Shown one piece after another: positions 45,340 through 55,024 of a stretch of DNA of 64,000 nt; within the stretch, counting starts at the first letter, position 1, and each line of letters begins with the position of its first letter. The position numbers were made by a program, and so were the translations under genes. Below the pieces are notes generated by a model. It searched no databases. It saw only the letters and a program-made list of their open reading frames with translations, and was not told where the DNA came from. Source of the DNA: Coccinella septempunctata (lineage: Eukaryota; Arthropoda; Insecta; Coleoptera; Coccinellidae); assembly GCF_907165205.1 (NCBI RefSeq), contig NC_058191.1, forward strand, positions 22,338,064 through 22,402,063, in the 5' to 3' direction.

Positions 45340-46342
45340 ATTCTGCATCTTCTGAAACTCTTTAGGATTTTCACTCCCAGTCGCTGAAACAAAAGCAATT
45401 AAAAAATTGATTTTCTCCTGCGTAAACTCTTTCACCTATTTGTCAGATATAAAAAACTGTTACCTGACAATGAACGAAAAATAGAACTTTTTTGGCGGTA
45501 TGTGCTGGGGTGAGTTCACGCCATTTGAGGAAATGAGTGCTCTTGGGGTGATTGTTTCGTCCCACTGCTAGGGTCGGACTCATCAGGTAGGTTATTGATC
45601 CCTAGCAGCTACCTACGACAATCGCCGAAGCAGCGTAGTTTGTGCCTGCTATAAACGCCGGTTACGTCGAGGGTATAGAGTGTTGCGTCGCCGGTGGCGC
45701 CATCGTTTGGCGTATGCTGCACCGCAATAGACGTATAATCTACCCTGTGATCGCAACCGTCGTGCGCAGTGATGCCATCGTTTGGCTACCCTTGGTACCA
45801 TCATGGTGAGATGAAGTATTCCTCTACCATGGGTACAACTACGCCGCCACACTTTAAATTGGTAACTTCGTAAAGTTTCGGAGTCTATATCAGACTCCTT
45901 CATAAGACTTCTTAGAAAATCTGAATTAGGTATAGTGTATTTTGTTGGATCAAAATAATAATTTGGCCAATTGTTCGGTAGGAATAGATCTTATTTGGAT
46001 TGATTTGCTGAGGAAGGAACTGACATCCGGTAATTTCAAAATCAAATGAATCAATGTCTCCGTGTATTGACATATTAGTTTCAATTGAGAAACTACAATT
46101 CAGAAGATTTTTTTAAGAATTCGTCTGATGGAGGAGTCTAATATAGACTCCGAAACTTACGAAGTTACCAATTCAAATTATATGTTTCGTTCATTGTCAG
46201 GCAACAATTTTTTCTATCTGATTTGATCCTGACAAATTGGGACAAGAATTCAAGTAGGAGCAAATCGATTATTTAAATTTTTTAATTGATTTTGTTTCAG
46301 AGACTGGGAGTGAAAACCCTAACAAGTTTCAGAAGATGCTAA
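45340..46342. mobile_element. interrupted inverted-repeat element
   Basis: The left arm (TTTTCACTCCCAGTCGCTGA, TTACCTGACAATGAACGAAA) faces the right arm (TTTCGTTCATTGTCAGGCAA, CAGAGACTGGGAGTGAAAAC), about 150 bp each. The same arm sequence occurs once near 25340-25450. Between the arms lies a GC-richer piece at 45500-45850 and the inner element at 45852-46178. No transposase is recognised. Confidence 0.6.
45852..46178. mobile_element. 327-bp snapback element (AATTGGTAACTTCG ends)
   Basis: AATTGGTAACTTCGTAAAGT faces ACTTACGAAGTTACCAATT. TTTCGGAGTCTATATCAGAC faces TCTAATATAGACTCCGAAAC. The arms are about 60 bp. It is non-coding and lies inside the 45.34-46.34 kb element. The exact target duplication is unclear. 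Confidence 0.65.
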
Positions 46343-46648
46343 CTTGAAGGTTTACCCAAAAAAATGGTACGTCAGGTAGGTACAGGCAGAAGCTAATAAT
46401 CAAGTTTAGATACAGAACATCGACCTTCCAAATTCCATAGCCTACTGTACGACAATTTTTTTTGAACGCAGGTTATAAGCAATATAAAGTAAATCAAAAC
46501 ATATAAAGAAAATACGGACAAAATGACATGGTGTTTTGTTTTTTAATCATATTTATTTATATAGAGGAAAGTCGGATAGTACCGGATAGCAGTTATCACC
46601 GGACATTCATCGTTTTCTTTGATTTATCAGTCACAGTTGGTCGGTGAG

Positions 46649-47881
46649 ATGCGCCTCTTGAGGGAGGAAATGACCCGCAATAATATGACAAAATCTCCCA
46701 CTTACGCCGCAATCACAAAGCCGGTAGCGGGTTCCAAGAATAATTCCCTTATAGGAATTGTTTCACAACCCGAAACAAGGAAAAATGATTCAACGCAGGT
46801 CGCGAAGGCCCCAAACGCGCCCCCAACTAAACGCGCGCGAAAAGAAAGCTCCTCTTCTGATGAGGAGACTGACAAGAAGGCAACGGAAGTGCCTAAAAGA
46901 GATAAAATTCCACCCATCACGATGATGGGCACCTCAGATTGGGTAGAGATATCTAAAGCTCTCTACACAAAAAGGATAAATTACAACCGTGCAACTACAG
47001 TTAAAGACGGTATAAAAATCATCGCGTCAACCGTAGATGATTTTAGAAAAATCACTACATTCTTCGAGCAGCATGGTAAAGAATTTTTTACCTACCAAAT
47101 GGAGGAGGAGAAGAAGATATATGCCGTTATTAGGCATTTACCAATCGACGCTGATCTTGCGTTGATTAAGGACGACCTGATATTCCAGGGAATAACAGAC
47201 GCTGAGGTGTCCAGAATGACATCGAACAAGACAAAGAAACAAATACCTCTCTACCTGGTTAAAACCCAGAAAAAGGAAATATTCGAAGTGAAGCGACTCT
47301 ACAACCTCTGCATTGTGGTTGAGCATAAAAAGAGGCCTGAAAGTCCAAGCCAGTGCTTTGGGTGCCAAAGGTACGTGCATGCACAAAACAAATGCTCCTT
47401 CCCGTGGAGATGCGTGAAGTGCTCAGGAAGCCACAGCAGCAATGACTGCACACTCACCAGAAAAGGTGAAGAGAGAAATGCCACATGCGTCTTATGTGGA
47501 GAAGAGGGCCATCCAGCTAGCTACAAAGGATGTAGCGAGTTCAAGTTGGTGACCAGAAAGAAAAATTCCCGAAAATCAGTTGAACAGAAAAAGAAGGTAA
47601 CAAAAACAACAACTTCTGAACAAAAAATTCAGGAAGTAGCGAAGACCCAACCTACAGAGCAGGAAAAGAAGAGGGAGACTCCAAAACCCGTCCAGAAAAA
47701 AGAAGGACAGAAAAAGCTTACAATGAAACAAGCTGTGAACAGTCAACAGGAGAAGAAAAAGATATCTGAATCAGCCGATGATTTAGATATCTTCACGGAA
47801 AAATTTTTCAACAAGATAATGTTGAAAATTGAGAGGGAAATGGAGAAAAAACTCCAAGCATTATTCAGTAAACTGAATTAA
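46649..47881 (+). CDS. Jockey-type ORF1, nucleic-acid-binding gag-like protein
   Basis: 410 residues from the first ATG inside the element. An upstream TTG at 46619 lies in the target duplication and is not used. The N-terminal third is Lys/Ser-rich (KRARKESSSSDEE). A central region (about 90-235) fits the RRM-like fold expected of Jockey ORF1. Cys clusters follow: CFGCQRYVHAQNKC, CVKCSGSHSSNDC and CVLCGEEGHPASYKGC (about 236-300), CCHC zinc knuckles that bind RNA. The tail is Lys/Glu-rich. Jockey ORF1 proteins are usually longer at the N-terminus, so the start may be truncated. It packages the element RNA in a ribonucleoprotein with ORF2. It overlaps ORF2 by one base. Confidence 0.85.
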   Translation: MRLLREEMTRNNMTKSPTYAAITKPVAGSKNNSLIGIVSQPETRKNDSTQVAKAPNAPPTKRARKESSSSDEETDKKATEVPKRDKIPPITMMGTSDWVEISKALYTKRINYNRATTVKDGIKIIASTVDDFRKITTFFEQHGKEFFTYQMEEEKKIYAVIRHLPIDADLALIKDDLIFQGITDAEVSRMTSNKTKKQIPLYLVKTQKKEIFEVKRLYNLCIVVEHKKRPESPSQCFGCQRYVHAQNKCSFPWRCVKCSGSHSSNDCTLTRKGEERNATCVLCGEEGHPASYKGCSEFKLVTRKKNSRKSVEQKKKVTKTTTSEQKIQEVAKTQPTEQEKKRETPKPVQKKEGQKKLTMKQAVNSQQEKKKISESADDLDIFTEKFFNKIMLKIEREMEKKLQALFSKLN

Positions 47882-50601
47882 TGGACCTTACGGATATTAG
47901 GAAGAAATCCCTCAAGATAATCTCGTGGAACATAAACGGGATCAACACTCGGAAAGCCGAGATAGAACAAATAATATCAGAAAGACAACCTGATATTATA
48001 GCCCTACAGGAAACAAGAATAAACCGGAACAGAAGACTGAATTTCATGAATTATGAAACATATAGATGTGACAGAATTACAAACACCGGAGGAGGAGTAG
48101 CAATATTGGTGAGAACAGATCTGAAACACTACTTTAAAAGTAGATCCGACGAAACACAAGGAAAAACAGAAAAAGTGACGATTGTTGCCGAATTAAATCG
48201 GCAAAGAGTCGAAATAACCTCGGCGTATAAGCCACCACAAAACAATCTATTGGAAGAAGAGATAAACAACATGTTGGAAGGATCAAACCCGAAAATCTCC
48301 ATCGGAGATTTCAACTGTAAATCCCCATTATGGAATAGCATAACAGAGAATAGAAATGGCAAAAAACTCAAGGATTTCGCCGAAAAACAAAATGCCATAG
48401 TTATTGGACCAGAGCTACCGACATATCTTGCTTTTGGAAGAGGAATACCAGATGTAATAGATATCGCGATATTGAAAAATATAACTCAAGAATTCTCGAT
48501 TGAAACTTTGGAAGATGGAACCTCAAACCACAATCCCGTGGAATTGACAATTGGAGAAGAACCAAAAGAAAAACTGCTGGAAATGAGAGAATATACCAAT
48601 TGGACTAAATACAGCCATTTAATACAATCGGAAATAACAGAAATTCCAACAATAAACACTCCAGACGATCTGGAATGTGCGGTTGATAAACTGGAAGAGA
48701 TTATATTGAAAGCTTACGAAAAAAGCACGAGAAGAGTGAAGAGACCAGCTCCAAGTCATCCGCATGGCGATACGCCTAAAGAAGTAAAAGATCTTATACA
48801 AGAAAATCGAAGACTCAGAAGAATATATAGGATGAACAAAAATGATCTAAATAGAAGGAACCTCAACCGACATAGCCAAGTTCTGAAAAATGCCCTGAAA
48901 GATCTAAGAACAAGCAGATGGAACAAAAGGGTTCAAGAACTGAATACAATCGATCATTCTGCATGGAGAATGCAAAAAAGCCTACGAGGAGAAAAGACTA
49001 AAATTCCACCCCTACACGGAGAAAGGGGAATGGCTTATACCAATACTGATAAGGCAGATGCATTGGCGGACTCGATCGAACGAGAATCGAGAATAAATTA
49101 CAGGATAGACGACGATAATGAAGATTTGGAAGAACTGGTTGAAGAAAATGATGAAGAAATGGATGAATTACCAGCGACTGCTGAAATAGACAAGCCAACA
49201 TCGCCAAATGAAATCAGGGAAATAATTAGAAGTTTGAAGAAGCGGAAAGCTCCCGGAAGCGATAAAATAACGAATGTTATTTTAAAGAAATTACCTAGAA
49301 AAGGTATAGCCGCTCTAACTAATATCGCGAATGGAATTATGAGGACAGAACACTACCCAGAAAAATGGAAAACAGCAGAAGTCATAGTATTCAATAAACC
49401 ATTCAAAGAGAAGAAGTTTCCACAAAACTACAGACCGATAAGTCTACTGTCGGCTTTAGGAAAAGTAGTAGAAAGAATTATCGCCACGAGGCTAAATGAG
49501 GAAACCGAAAATCTGAAACTAATTCCACCAGAACAGTTCGGATTCAGAAGAGAGCATTCAACAGAACAACAATTATTAAGGCTCACAGAGTACATAACAG
49601 AGGGATTCCAAAATAAACAAGCTACAGGTCTTGTTTTACTAGACGTCGCCAGAGCATTCGACAGAGTATGGCATGAAGGATTAATATATAAGATGAGATG
49701 TGCTGGATATTCGATCAAAATATGCAAGTTGATACGGAATTATCTCAAAAATAGAAGATTTTACGTGAAAGTGGGAGGAGAATGCTCCTCAACAAGAGAT
49801 ATAGAGGCTGGAGTACCCCAAGGATCAGTACTTGGGCCACTTCTGTACAACATATACATCCACGATATTCCGAAAAATCCAAGAACCATGCTAACGTTAT
49901 ATGCTGACGACACAGGCATAGCAACTCGACACCGAAATCCTGAAATAATAGAACGAGTTCTACAAGAGTCGATTGACGAAACAAATGACTGGTGCATAAA
50001 GTGGAAAATCAAGCTCAATGGACAAAAGAGCCAAGCAATATTACTACAGAAGAGAAGACTGCGACCCACAACGAAACTGGATGTTGACGGCGAAGAAATC
50101 GACTGGAAAAATGAAGCCAAATATTTAGGAATAACACTTGACAAAGGACTTACTTGGAAAAGTCATATCAAACAAGCAACCGACAAAACGAAAGCAGCGA
50201 TGAATAGACTCTATTCTCTGATAGGAAGAAGAAGCCACATGTCGAAAGAGACAAAATTGAAGATAATCAAAGCCGTTGCTAGGCCTCAACTGACTTATGG
50301 ATCAGTTGCCTGGGGTTTCGCGGCAAAGAGCCATATCAAAAGAATTCAGGCCACTGAAAACAAGCTGCTACGATGTGCAATAGATGCACCTTGGTTTGTC
50401 AGGAATAGACAGATTTATAAGGACCTGAAACGGGAAACCATAACGGAATTCATGAACAGAAAAGCAGAGAAATTATTCGAAACAGCGAAAAACCATCCGA
50501 ATCAAGAACTCAGGAGACTAGTGGACTACGACCCAGAGGAAGACAAAAGGAGAATGCGAATTTACCGAAGGAGACCAAGAGATCAATTAAAAAGAGATTA
50601 A
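47881..50601 (+). CDS. Jockey-type ORF2, endonuclease and reverse transcriptase
   Basis: 906 residues with no internal stop. The N-terminal apurinic-type endonuclease has SWNINGIN (14-21), QETRI, GDFNCKSPLWN (142-152) with its catalytic Asp, and SNHNPVEL (215-222) with the catalytic His. The RT begins around 450 (KAPGSDKITN), followed by NYRPISLLSALGKV, FGFRREHST, LLDVARAFDRVWHEG, GVPQGSVLGPLL (645-656), YADDTG (674-679, catalytic Asp pair), LNGQKSQAILL and YLGITLDKGLTWKSHI. There is no RNase H, as expected for Jockey. All key residues I can check are present, so the protein is likely functional. Translation probably depends on reinitiation at TAATG. Confidence 0.93.
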   Translation: MDLTDIRKKSLKIISWNINGINTRKAEIEQIISERQPDIIALQETRINRNRRLNFMNYETYRCDRITNTGGGVAILVRTDLKHYFKSRSDETQGKTEKVTIVAELNRQRVEITSAYKPPQNNLLEEEINNMLEGSNPKISIGDFNCKSPLWNSITENRNGKKLKDFAEKQNAIVIGPELPTYLAFGRGIPDVIDIAILKNITQEFSIETLEDGTSNHNPVELTIGEEPKEKLLEMREYTNWTKYSHLIQSEITEIPTINTPDDLECAVDKLEEIILKAYEKSTRRVKRPAPSHPHGDTPKEVKDLIQENRRLRRIYRMNKNDLNRRNLNRHSQVLKNALKDLRTSRWNKRVQELNTIDHSAWRMQKSLRGEKTKIPPLHGERGMAYTNTDKADALADSIERESRINYRIDDDNEDLEELVEENDEEMDELPATAEIDKPTSPNEIREIIRSLKKRKAPGSDKITNVILKKLPRKGIAALTNIANGIMRTEHYPEKWKTAEVIVFNKPFKEKKFPQNYRPISLLSALGKVVERIIATRLNEETENLKLIPPEQFGFRREHSTEQQLLRLTEYITEGFQNKQATGLVLLDVARAFDRVWHEGLIYKMRCAGYSIKICKLIRNYLKNRRFYVKVGGECSSTRDIEAGVPQGSVLGPLLYNIYIHDIPKNPRTMLTLYADDTGIATRHRNPEIIERVLQESIDETNDWCIKWKIKLNGQKSQAILLQKRRLRPTTKLDVDGEEIDWKNEAKYLGITLDKGLTWKSHIKQATDKTKAAMNRLYSLIGRRSHMSKETKLKIIKAVARPQLTYGSVAWGFAAKSHIKRIQATENKLLRCAIDAPWFVRNRQIYKDLKRETITEFMNRKAEKLFETAKNHPNQELRRLVDYDPEEDKRRMRIYRRRPRDQLKRD

Positions 50602-50862
50602 AATAACAACAGAAACTTATTGAAAAATTCAATAAAGTGTTAATCCAATAGAGGATGAACACATAAATCCCAGCACGATAGTGTGCGAGAAGAAAACCGA
50701 CCAAGAGATTAACGGTTTATAGGCAAATGCCCGGAACCAAAATTCAAGAAGCAGTAGGGTTTTTAGTGGGTCTCGAGCTCAGGAGAGTGAGAAACCCCAC
50801 ACTGTTCCCCCTCAGGAGATGAGGGTGGTTCGTCTGTCTTGCAGATTTTCCCCCTGCTACAC

Positions 50863-50863
<1 letters not shown>

Positions 50864-50916
<53 letters not shown>
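50864..50916 (+). repeat. poly(A) tail of the Jockey element
   Basis: An uninterrupted run of 53 A directly before the right-hand GATTTATCA target duplication. Such runs shrink and mutate quickly, so its length indicates recent insertion. Confidence 0.9.
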
Positions 50917-50919
<3 letters not shown>

Positions 50920-52769
50920 ATTTATCATTTAACTGATTCTATGCAAGCGCAAACATATCTTTAGTTGACCTTGATATTTTTAGCCGCTTGGGAAATTAAC
51001 GATAAATTGTGATTTTTTGTGATTGTCAATCACAACTGTGTTTATTCTGTCACATGGACAGAATAAACTTTGAAGCCTTCCTTCTCTTGATTGGTAGGTG
51101 TTCAGATGGTCTCCTAGGCATAGTGCAAGCATTAATGAGTAGTGAGAATGAAAACGTGCACAAATACCCTGCATTTCAAATATCTCCCCACTAAATGCCT
51201 AATTGATTGCAAGGTGCATGTCGGGTGTCACCGGACATAAGCATGTCGGGCATGACCGAACAAAAATAATTTCAATATTTTGTTATAAAATTCCGAAGTC
51301 ATTAAGTTCTAGAGTATCTCCGAAAATACTTCAACAAAGATCAATGAAAAAGATACTTTATACTCAGCACAATGCACCAAAGGCAAAAACCAATGGTCAA
51401 AAAGAAAATATGTTTGTGATGATCTCGAAGAAATTTTGCCGGTTCCCAATGCTGCAGAGCACAAAATAGTTAAAAAAATTACTTGAAAAAAGTGCTCACT
51501 TGCACTCCATTATAAATGACTTGGAAGAGAAAAATGAAACTGAGGCTGAAGGAGTAGAGAAAATTTAAACGAAAGTTTAAATCAAAATGTTTCGAAACTA
51601 GTTGAAAAAAAAAAACAAAAACTAAAATTTTCATCCAAACGAAAGAACACGGGAGCAGGAAACTCATTCTCTCATTTGCCATGAATGTTTAGACGAAAAC
51701 TGGATCCAGTGTTGTGAGCAGAGACAACCAAGGATGTCTCTGGTTGTGAGTGTAATGGATGGGTTTATATGAGGGATGCTCTGTCGTAGAAAAGGGTCAT
51801 ACGTAATACAGGTGTGATTATTTTTGAAATTTAGCTTTTTTCAGCCGTATCTACAACCTTTTTTTTGTCCGATGTTACCCTCTAGTCTTGAAGAAATTCA
51901 AAATGTTCACTTTATTTCTTTGAACGATGTATGTTTATTTTATGAAGTGTATGTTTGTATCCTCTCAGGATATATGAAATATATGTGGAATAATCATTTC
52001 AAACTAAGTTTGTTGAAAAACTTCGAAGATAAATTTATGTTTCAATATTTTTTCGTATCATGTCCCGTACTACCCGACTTTCCCTTACGTAATTTTACTC
52101 CGACTCATTAATTTTTACTCATCTTATAGTACGAGATCCCGCTGCAGAATCACTACGTTCATTACGTATAGAGTCAAACACACATTTTCACATACGTTTA
52201 TGGAATGGACGTTTATGTAAAAAGTGGCCGCAAGTAATTTTTAATTAAATTAATGTTAATCAATATTCCAACAGAAATTTCGTTCACACCGTTTTGAAAT
52301 AAAATATCATCCACATCATAGCAATGCATGTAAGGAATACTAAAATCCATAGCTGCCGTTGCACACTCGGCCGCAACTACCTCGCAGCCAGGTGTAAGCA
52401 GGTAATATTTCGATGTTCCACGTTCATGACGTACACGGATATTTTTGATATCAAATTAAAGCTAATTTTTTTTCGAATATGATGGTATATGGCTGCCTGT
52501 GAAAAAATGGCCGCAAATTAGGTCTGCCATCTGTTAAAATAGCGAGATATCTGAAATAAAGTGAAAGAGATGGCGCGCAACGCCACTTGTTAGATGAGGA
52601 TGGTGGATGCCATGTGTGAGTATTTAAGCCATTGCGCATGCGTCGAAAGATATGGTTCTTAGCCGGCGGCTCAAACAATAGTAGGAACGACTTAACATTT
52701 ACAAAATTTTTTTTTCGTGTTTCTTCAAAATCAGGCTCTTGAATCAAGTTACATTTTATATCAGTGTAT

Positions 52770-53040
52770 TACATTTTCTAATCCAAGTCCGATTCCTTGC
52801 TGCTTTCACAATCGCAGTTGTCACTATCGTCGTCGCAATCAGAGTTTTTTTCATCATCTGAAAATGCTCAATTACATAATACATTTTCTACTTGTATCGG
52901 AGTTGAACTTCCCAGAAACCATGTTGGTTTCAGGGCACCATCCAGAAGAAGCCAACCATTTATTCTCCGCACTAAACTTTAAACAGTGGTACTGAGCAAC
53001 AGCGAATTGACGGAAATCGTCCGTAGCACCTTTTGTTTTA
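52770..53040 (-). pseudogene. coding remnant with acidic Cys/Asp tail
   Basis: On the minus strand a readable run gives ATDDFRQFAVAQYHCLKFSA, then ENKWLASSGWCPETN and FNSDTS. After a short gap with possible splice sites comes DDEKNSDCDDDSDNCDCESS ending at a TAG near 52783. The bias is protein-like. I do not recognise the family. Its position inside the inverted-repeat element suggests it is the C-terminus of that element's own protein. Confidence 0.45.
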
Positions 53041-53404
53041 ATTACTTCCAAAACGATAAAATGTAGGTTGAAACAAACCCTTTGATTTTTTTAATGAATT
53101 TTTCATCATTCTCTTTTGCCGCATACATCTTGTTGAACATGATAAATCGTCCAGTGTCTTTGGAATGAACTTTGGTGAGACATCATCTTTTGAAAAAATT
53201 CTTCTTTTGTTTCAATATTAATTCATTTGGACCTTATTCTTATTAGAATCTATTATATGCATTGCACCCGAACTCTCAATATTCGTATAGCGCCCGACGA
53301 AGGGTTAATACATAAATAATATCAACAGCGTTGTGTACAACGAGCTCCAACACGTGGTTATAATATAAGAATCATTCAGGTGCACTGTTGAGAACCCTAA
53401 GACT

Positions 53405-53640
53405 CCTTTCACACCACGGGTTTTTACCGAAAAACGACCGAATAAAAAATTATTCATCGAGTTTTATCCGTACGGTGGGCACATCCAGCTCTCGAATCTC
53501 GTGGCGAAAAGCGCCGCCGAAAGTGCAATCTGGTTGTTTTCCAGTGCGAAACTAAACCGGAACACGTGTGAAAGATCCCATAATATCAGTAGATATAATT
53601 CTGAACATCGGGTAAAAACCCGATGGTGCGAAATAAGTCT
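53405..53640. mobile_element. small inverted-repeat element (TTTCACACCACGGG ends)
   Basis: The left CTTTCACACCACGGGTTTTT faces the right AAAAACCCGATGGTGCGAAA. The flanking strings TAAGACT and TAAGTCT may be a degenerate 8-bp-type duplication, which would suggest hAT, but the match is poor. It lies inside the 52.1-55.0 kb element. Confidence 0.5.
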
Positions 53641-53817
53641 AACTCTCTCTTACTTTTTTTTATTTCAGATATCTCGCTATTTTAACAGATGGCAGACCTA
53701 ACTTGCGCCTATTTTCACAGGCAGCCATACATCATCCTATTCGAAAAAAAATTAGCTTTAATTTGATATCAAAAACATCCGTGTACGTCATGAACGTAGA
53801 AATACATCGAAATGTTA

Positions 53818-54793
53818 CCCAGGTAGAACGGTGTTGTCTCGAAGACGTCTTCATTAGGTCTTTATTGGTCTTCGACGTCACTCGGACGTACAATAACGTC
53901 TCTGAGACGTCAATTCAAGTACGCTAGTAAGACGTCGTACAATAACGTCTCCGAGACGTCAATTCAAGTGGGCTAGTAAGACGTCACACAAAAGACGTCT
54001 GAATAACGTTATTCTTAGACCACTCTGAGACTTTAGACTTATAATTTTTTCAAGGTTCGATATATATCGGACAGTTTGAATATAGATATGTAGATATGAA
54101 ACATAAACGGATAACGTCCGTTAAATTATAAATCGCTATATTCATATCCTTTAGATTCAAGGAAAATGAAATTATTTGCAGTCAAAAGCCTGAAAAAAAT
54201 ATGACTAGCTATCCTGTTCCATTTATCCTATGTAAATGCATGTGTCAACGCATTGACAATTGATCTTTTGCTTCATTTCCGTTAGTACATAGTCTTGAAA
54301 ATAACTTTTTCTGACACACTTTTTCATGATAGTCAATACCAATAATACCAACATCTTACACAGCCTCGACGGCCGTAATGGCAGCGCACTCGGCTAGGAT
54401 GCCGGAGTCAGCTGGTTCGAATCCCGCCGATATCATAGATGTTTGTCGGTGTCTTGTACCTAGGATTTCAAATAATGTATGCTGATATGTTCGAACACAA
54501 GGCCAGGGGGAAGAAAGAAAAAACATGTTGGTTTATGTTTCATTTTTATCCATGAAATTCTAAAATTTTCTGAAAAATACTGACGTCCTTAGTACGTAAG
54601 AAAGACGTACGCAAGACGTAAAAGTACCGAATAATCGTCTTCCAAATTCGTCTTCAAGACGTCACCGTAAGACGTCTTCAGGCTGTGACATATTAACGTC
54701 ACCATAAGGTTTCACTGACGTCACCAAGTTGGTCACCATACGTCCGAACATGACCAACCAAAGACGTCTTGAAGACTAAAATTTCTACCTGGG
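53818..54793. mobile_element. 976-bp TA-flanked element with GACGTC words
   Basis: The ends CCCAGGTAGAA and TTCTACCTGGG are perfect, with TA outside both (53816-53817, 54794-54795). The uninterrupted opposite arm of the host element reads CAGGTAATATTTCG (complement CGAAATATTACCTG). This is the empty site, proving insertion at TA. Clusters of AAGACGTCTT, GAGACGTCA and ACGTC words fill about 160 bp at the left and 200 bp at the right. The middle holds a tRNA-like promoter stretch. No transposase is visible. Confidence 0.85.
54362..54436 (+). ncRNA. tRNA-like Pol III promoter stretch
   Basis: TGGCAGCGCACTCGG resembles an A box. GGTTCGAATCC about 35 bases later is a perfect B box of a tRNA gene. 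The stems do not pair well enough for a functional tRNA. It is probably the 5' part of a tRNA-derived SINE that inserted into, or was captured by, the surrounding element. Confidence 0.5.
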
Positions 54794-55024
54794 TACCTGC
54801 TTACACTTGGCTGCGAGGTAGTTGCGGTAGTTGATGTGGATGATATTTTATTTCAAAACGGAGTGAACGAAATTTCTCTTGGAATATTGATTAACATTAA
54901 TTTCATTAAAATTACTTGCGGCCACTTTTTACATAAACGTCCATTCCATAAACGTATGTGAAAATGTGTGTTTGTCTCTGTATGTAATGAACTTAGTAAT
55001 TCTGCAGTGAGATCTTAGAGTATT

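Larger units (their letters stand above)
46630..50918 (+). mobile_element. Jockey-type non-LTR retrotransposon with intact ORF2
   Basis: The structure is ORF1, ORF2, a 3' untranslated region (50602-50863) and a poly(A) run of 53 A (50864-50916). The 9-bp string GATTTATCA occurs at 46621-46629 and 50919-50927 and is read as the target duplication. The two ORFs overlap by one base (TAATG), suggesting stop-restart translation. There is almost no 5' untranslated region and ORF1 starts 19 bp from the left border, so a slight 5' truncation is likely. The long uninterrupted A-run and undamaged ORF2 point to a recent insertion. The endonuclease would nick the target and prime reverse transcription. 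Confidence 0.88.
46564..52090. mobile_element. inverted-repeat element that hosts the Jockey insertion
   Basis: The left end GGAAAGTCGGATAGTACCGG faces the right GTCCCGTACTACCCGACTTTCC. Without the Jockey element its length is about 1.24 kb. Related GTCGGG and CACCGGACA words recur near 46592 and 51218-51250. A degenerate Cys-rich stretch near 51660-51760 (HECLDENWIQCC) is reminiscent of the C-terminal zinc motif of pogo-like transposases, but this is weak. The element is old. Confidence 0.5.
52126..55024. mobile_element. long inverted-repeat element, interrupted
   Basis: The left arm (52126-52560) faces the right arm (53658-53817 plus 54794-55024). GAGATCCCGCTGCAGAATCA faces AATTCTGCAGTGAGATC. 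AATATTCCAACAGAAATTTC faces GAAATTTCTCTTGGAATATT, and AAAATAGCGAGATATCTGAA faces TTCAGATATCTCGCTATTTT. Arms are about 420 bp. The 1.1-kb middle holds a minus-strand coding remnant (52770-53040) and a small element at 53405-53640. Long arms with an internal coding remnant suggest a former autonomous DNA transposon of unassigned family. Confidence 0.75.

Noticed and set aside
44585..45365. ORFs of 63-113 codons on both strands
   Set aside because: They fall in the inverted tandem units of the foldback arms and repeat with them.
46619..46648. Start of ORF1 at a TTG at 46619
   Set aside because: The TTG and next codons lie in or before the GATTTATCA target duplication, outside the element. The first ATG inside the element is 46649.
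46702..50144. Many minus-strand ORFs of 60-127 codons
   Set aside because: They are antisense to Jockey ORF1 and ORF2, which have clear family motifs.
51660..51760. PHD-like or pogo C-terminal zinc finger
   Set aside because: Only a short Cys-containing stretch in shifting frames; too weak to list as a coding feature.
54362..54436. Functional tRNA gene
   Set aside because: A and B boxes are visible, but the acceptor and T stems do not pair properly and the context is a transposable element.
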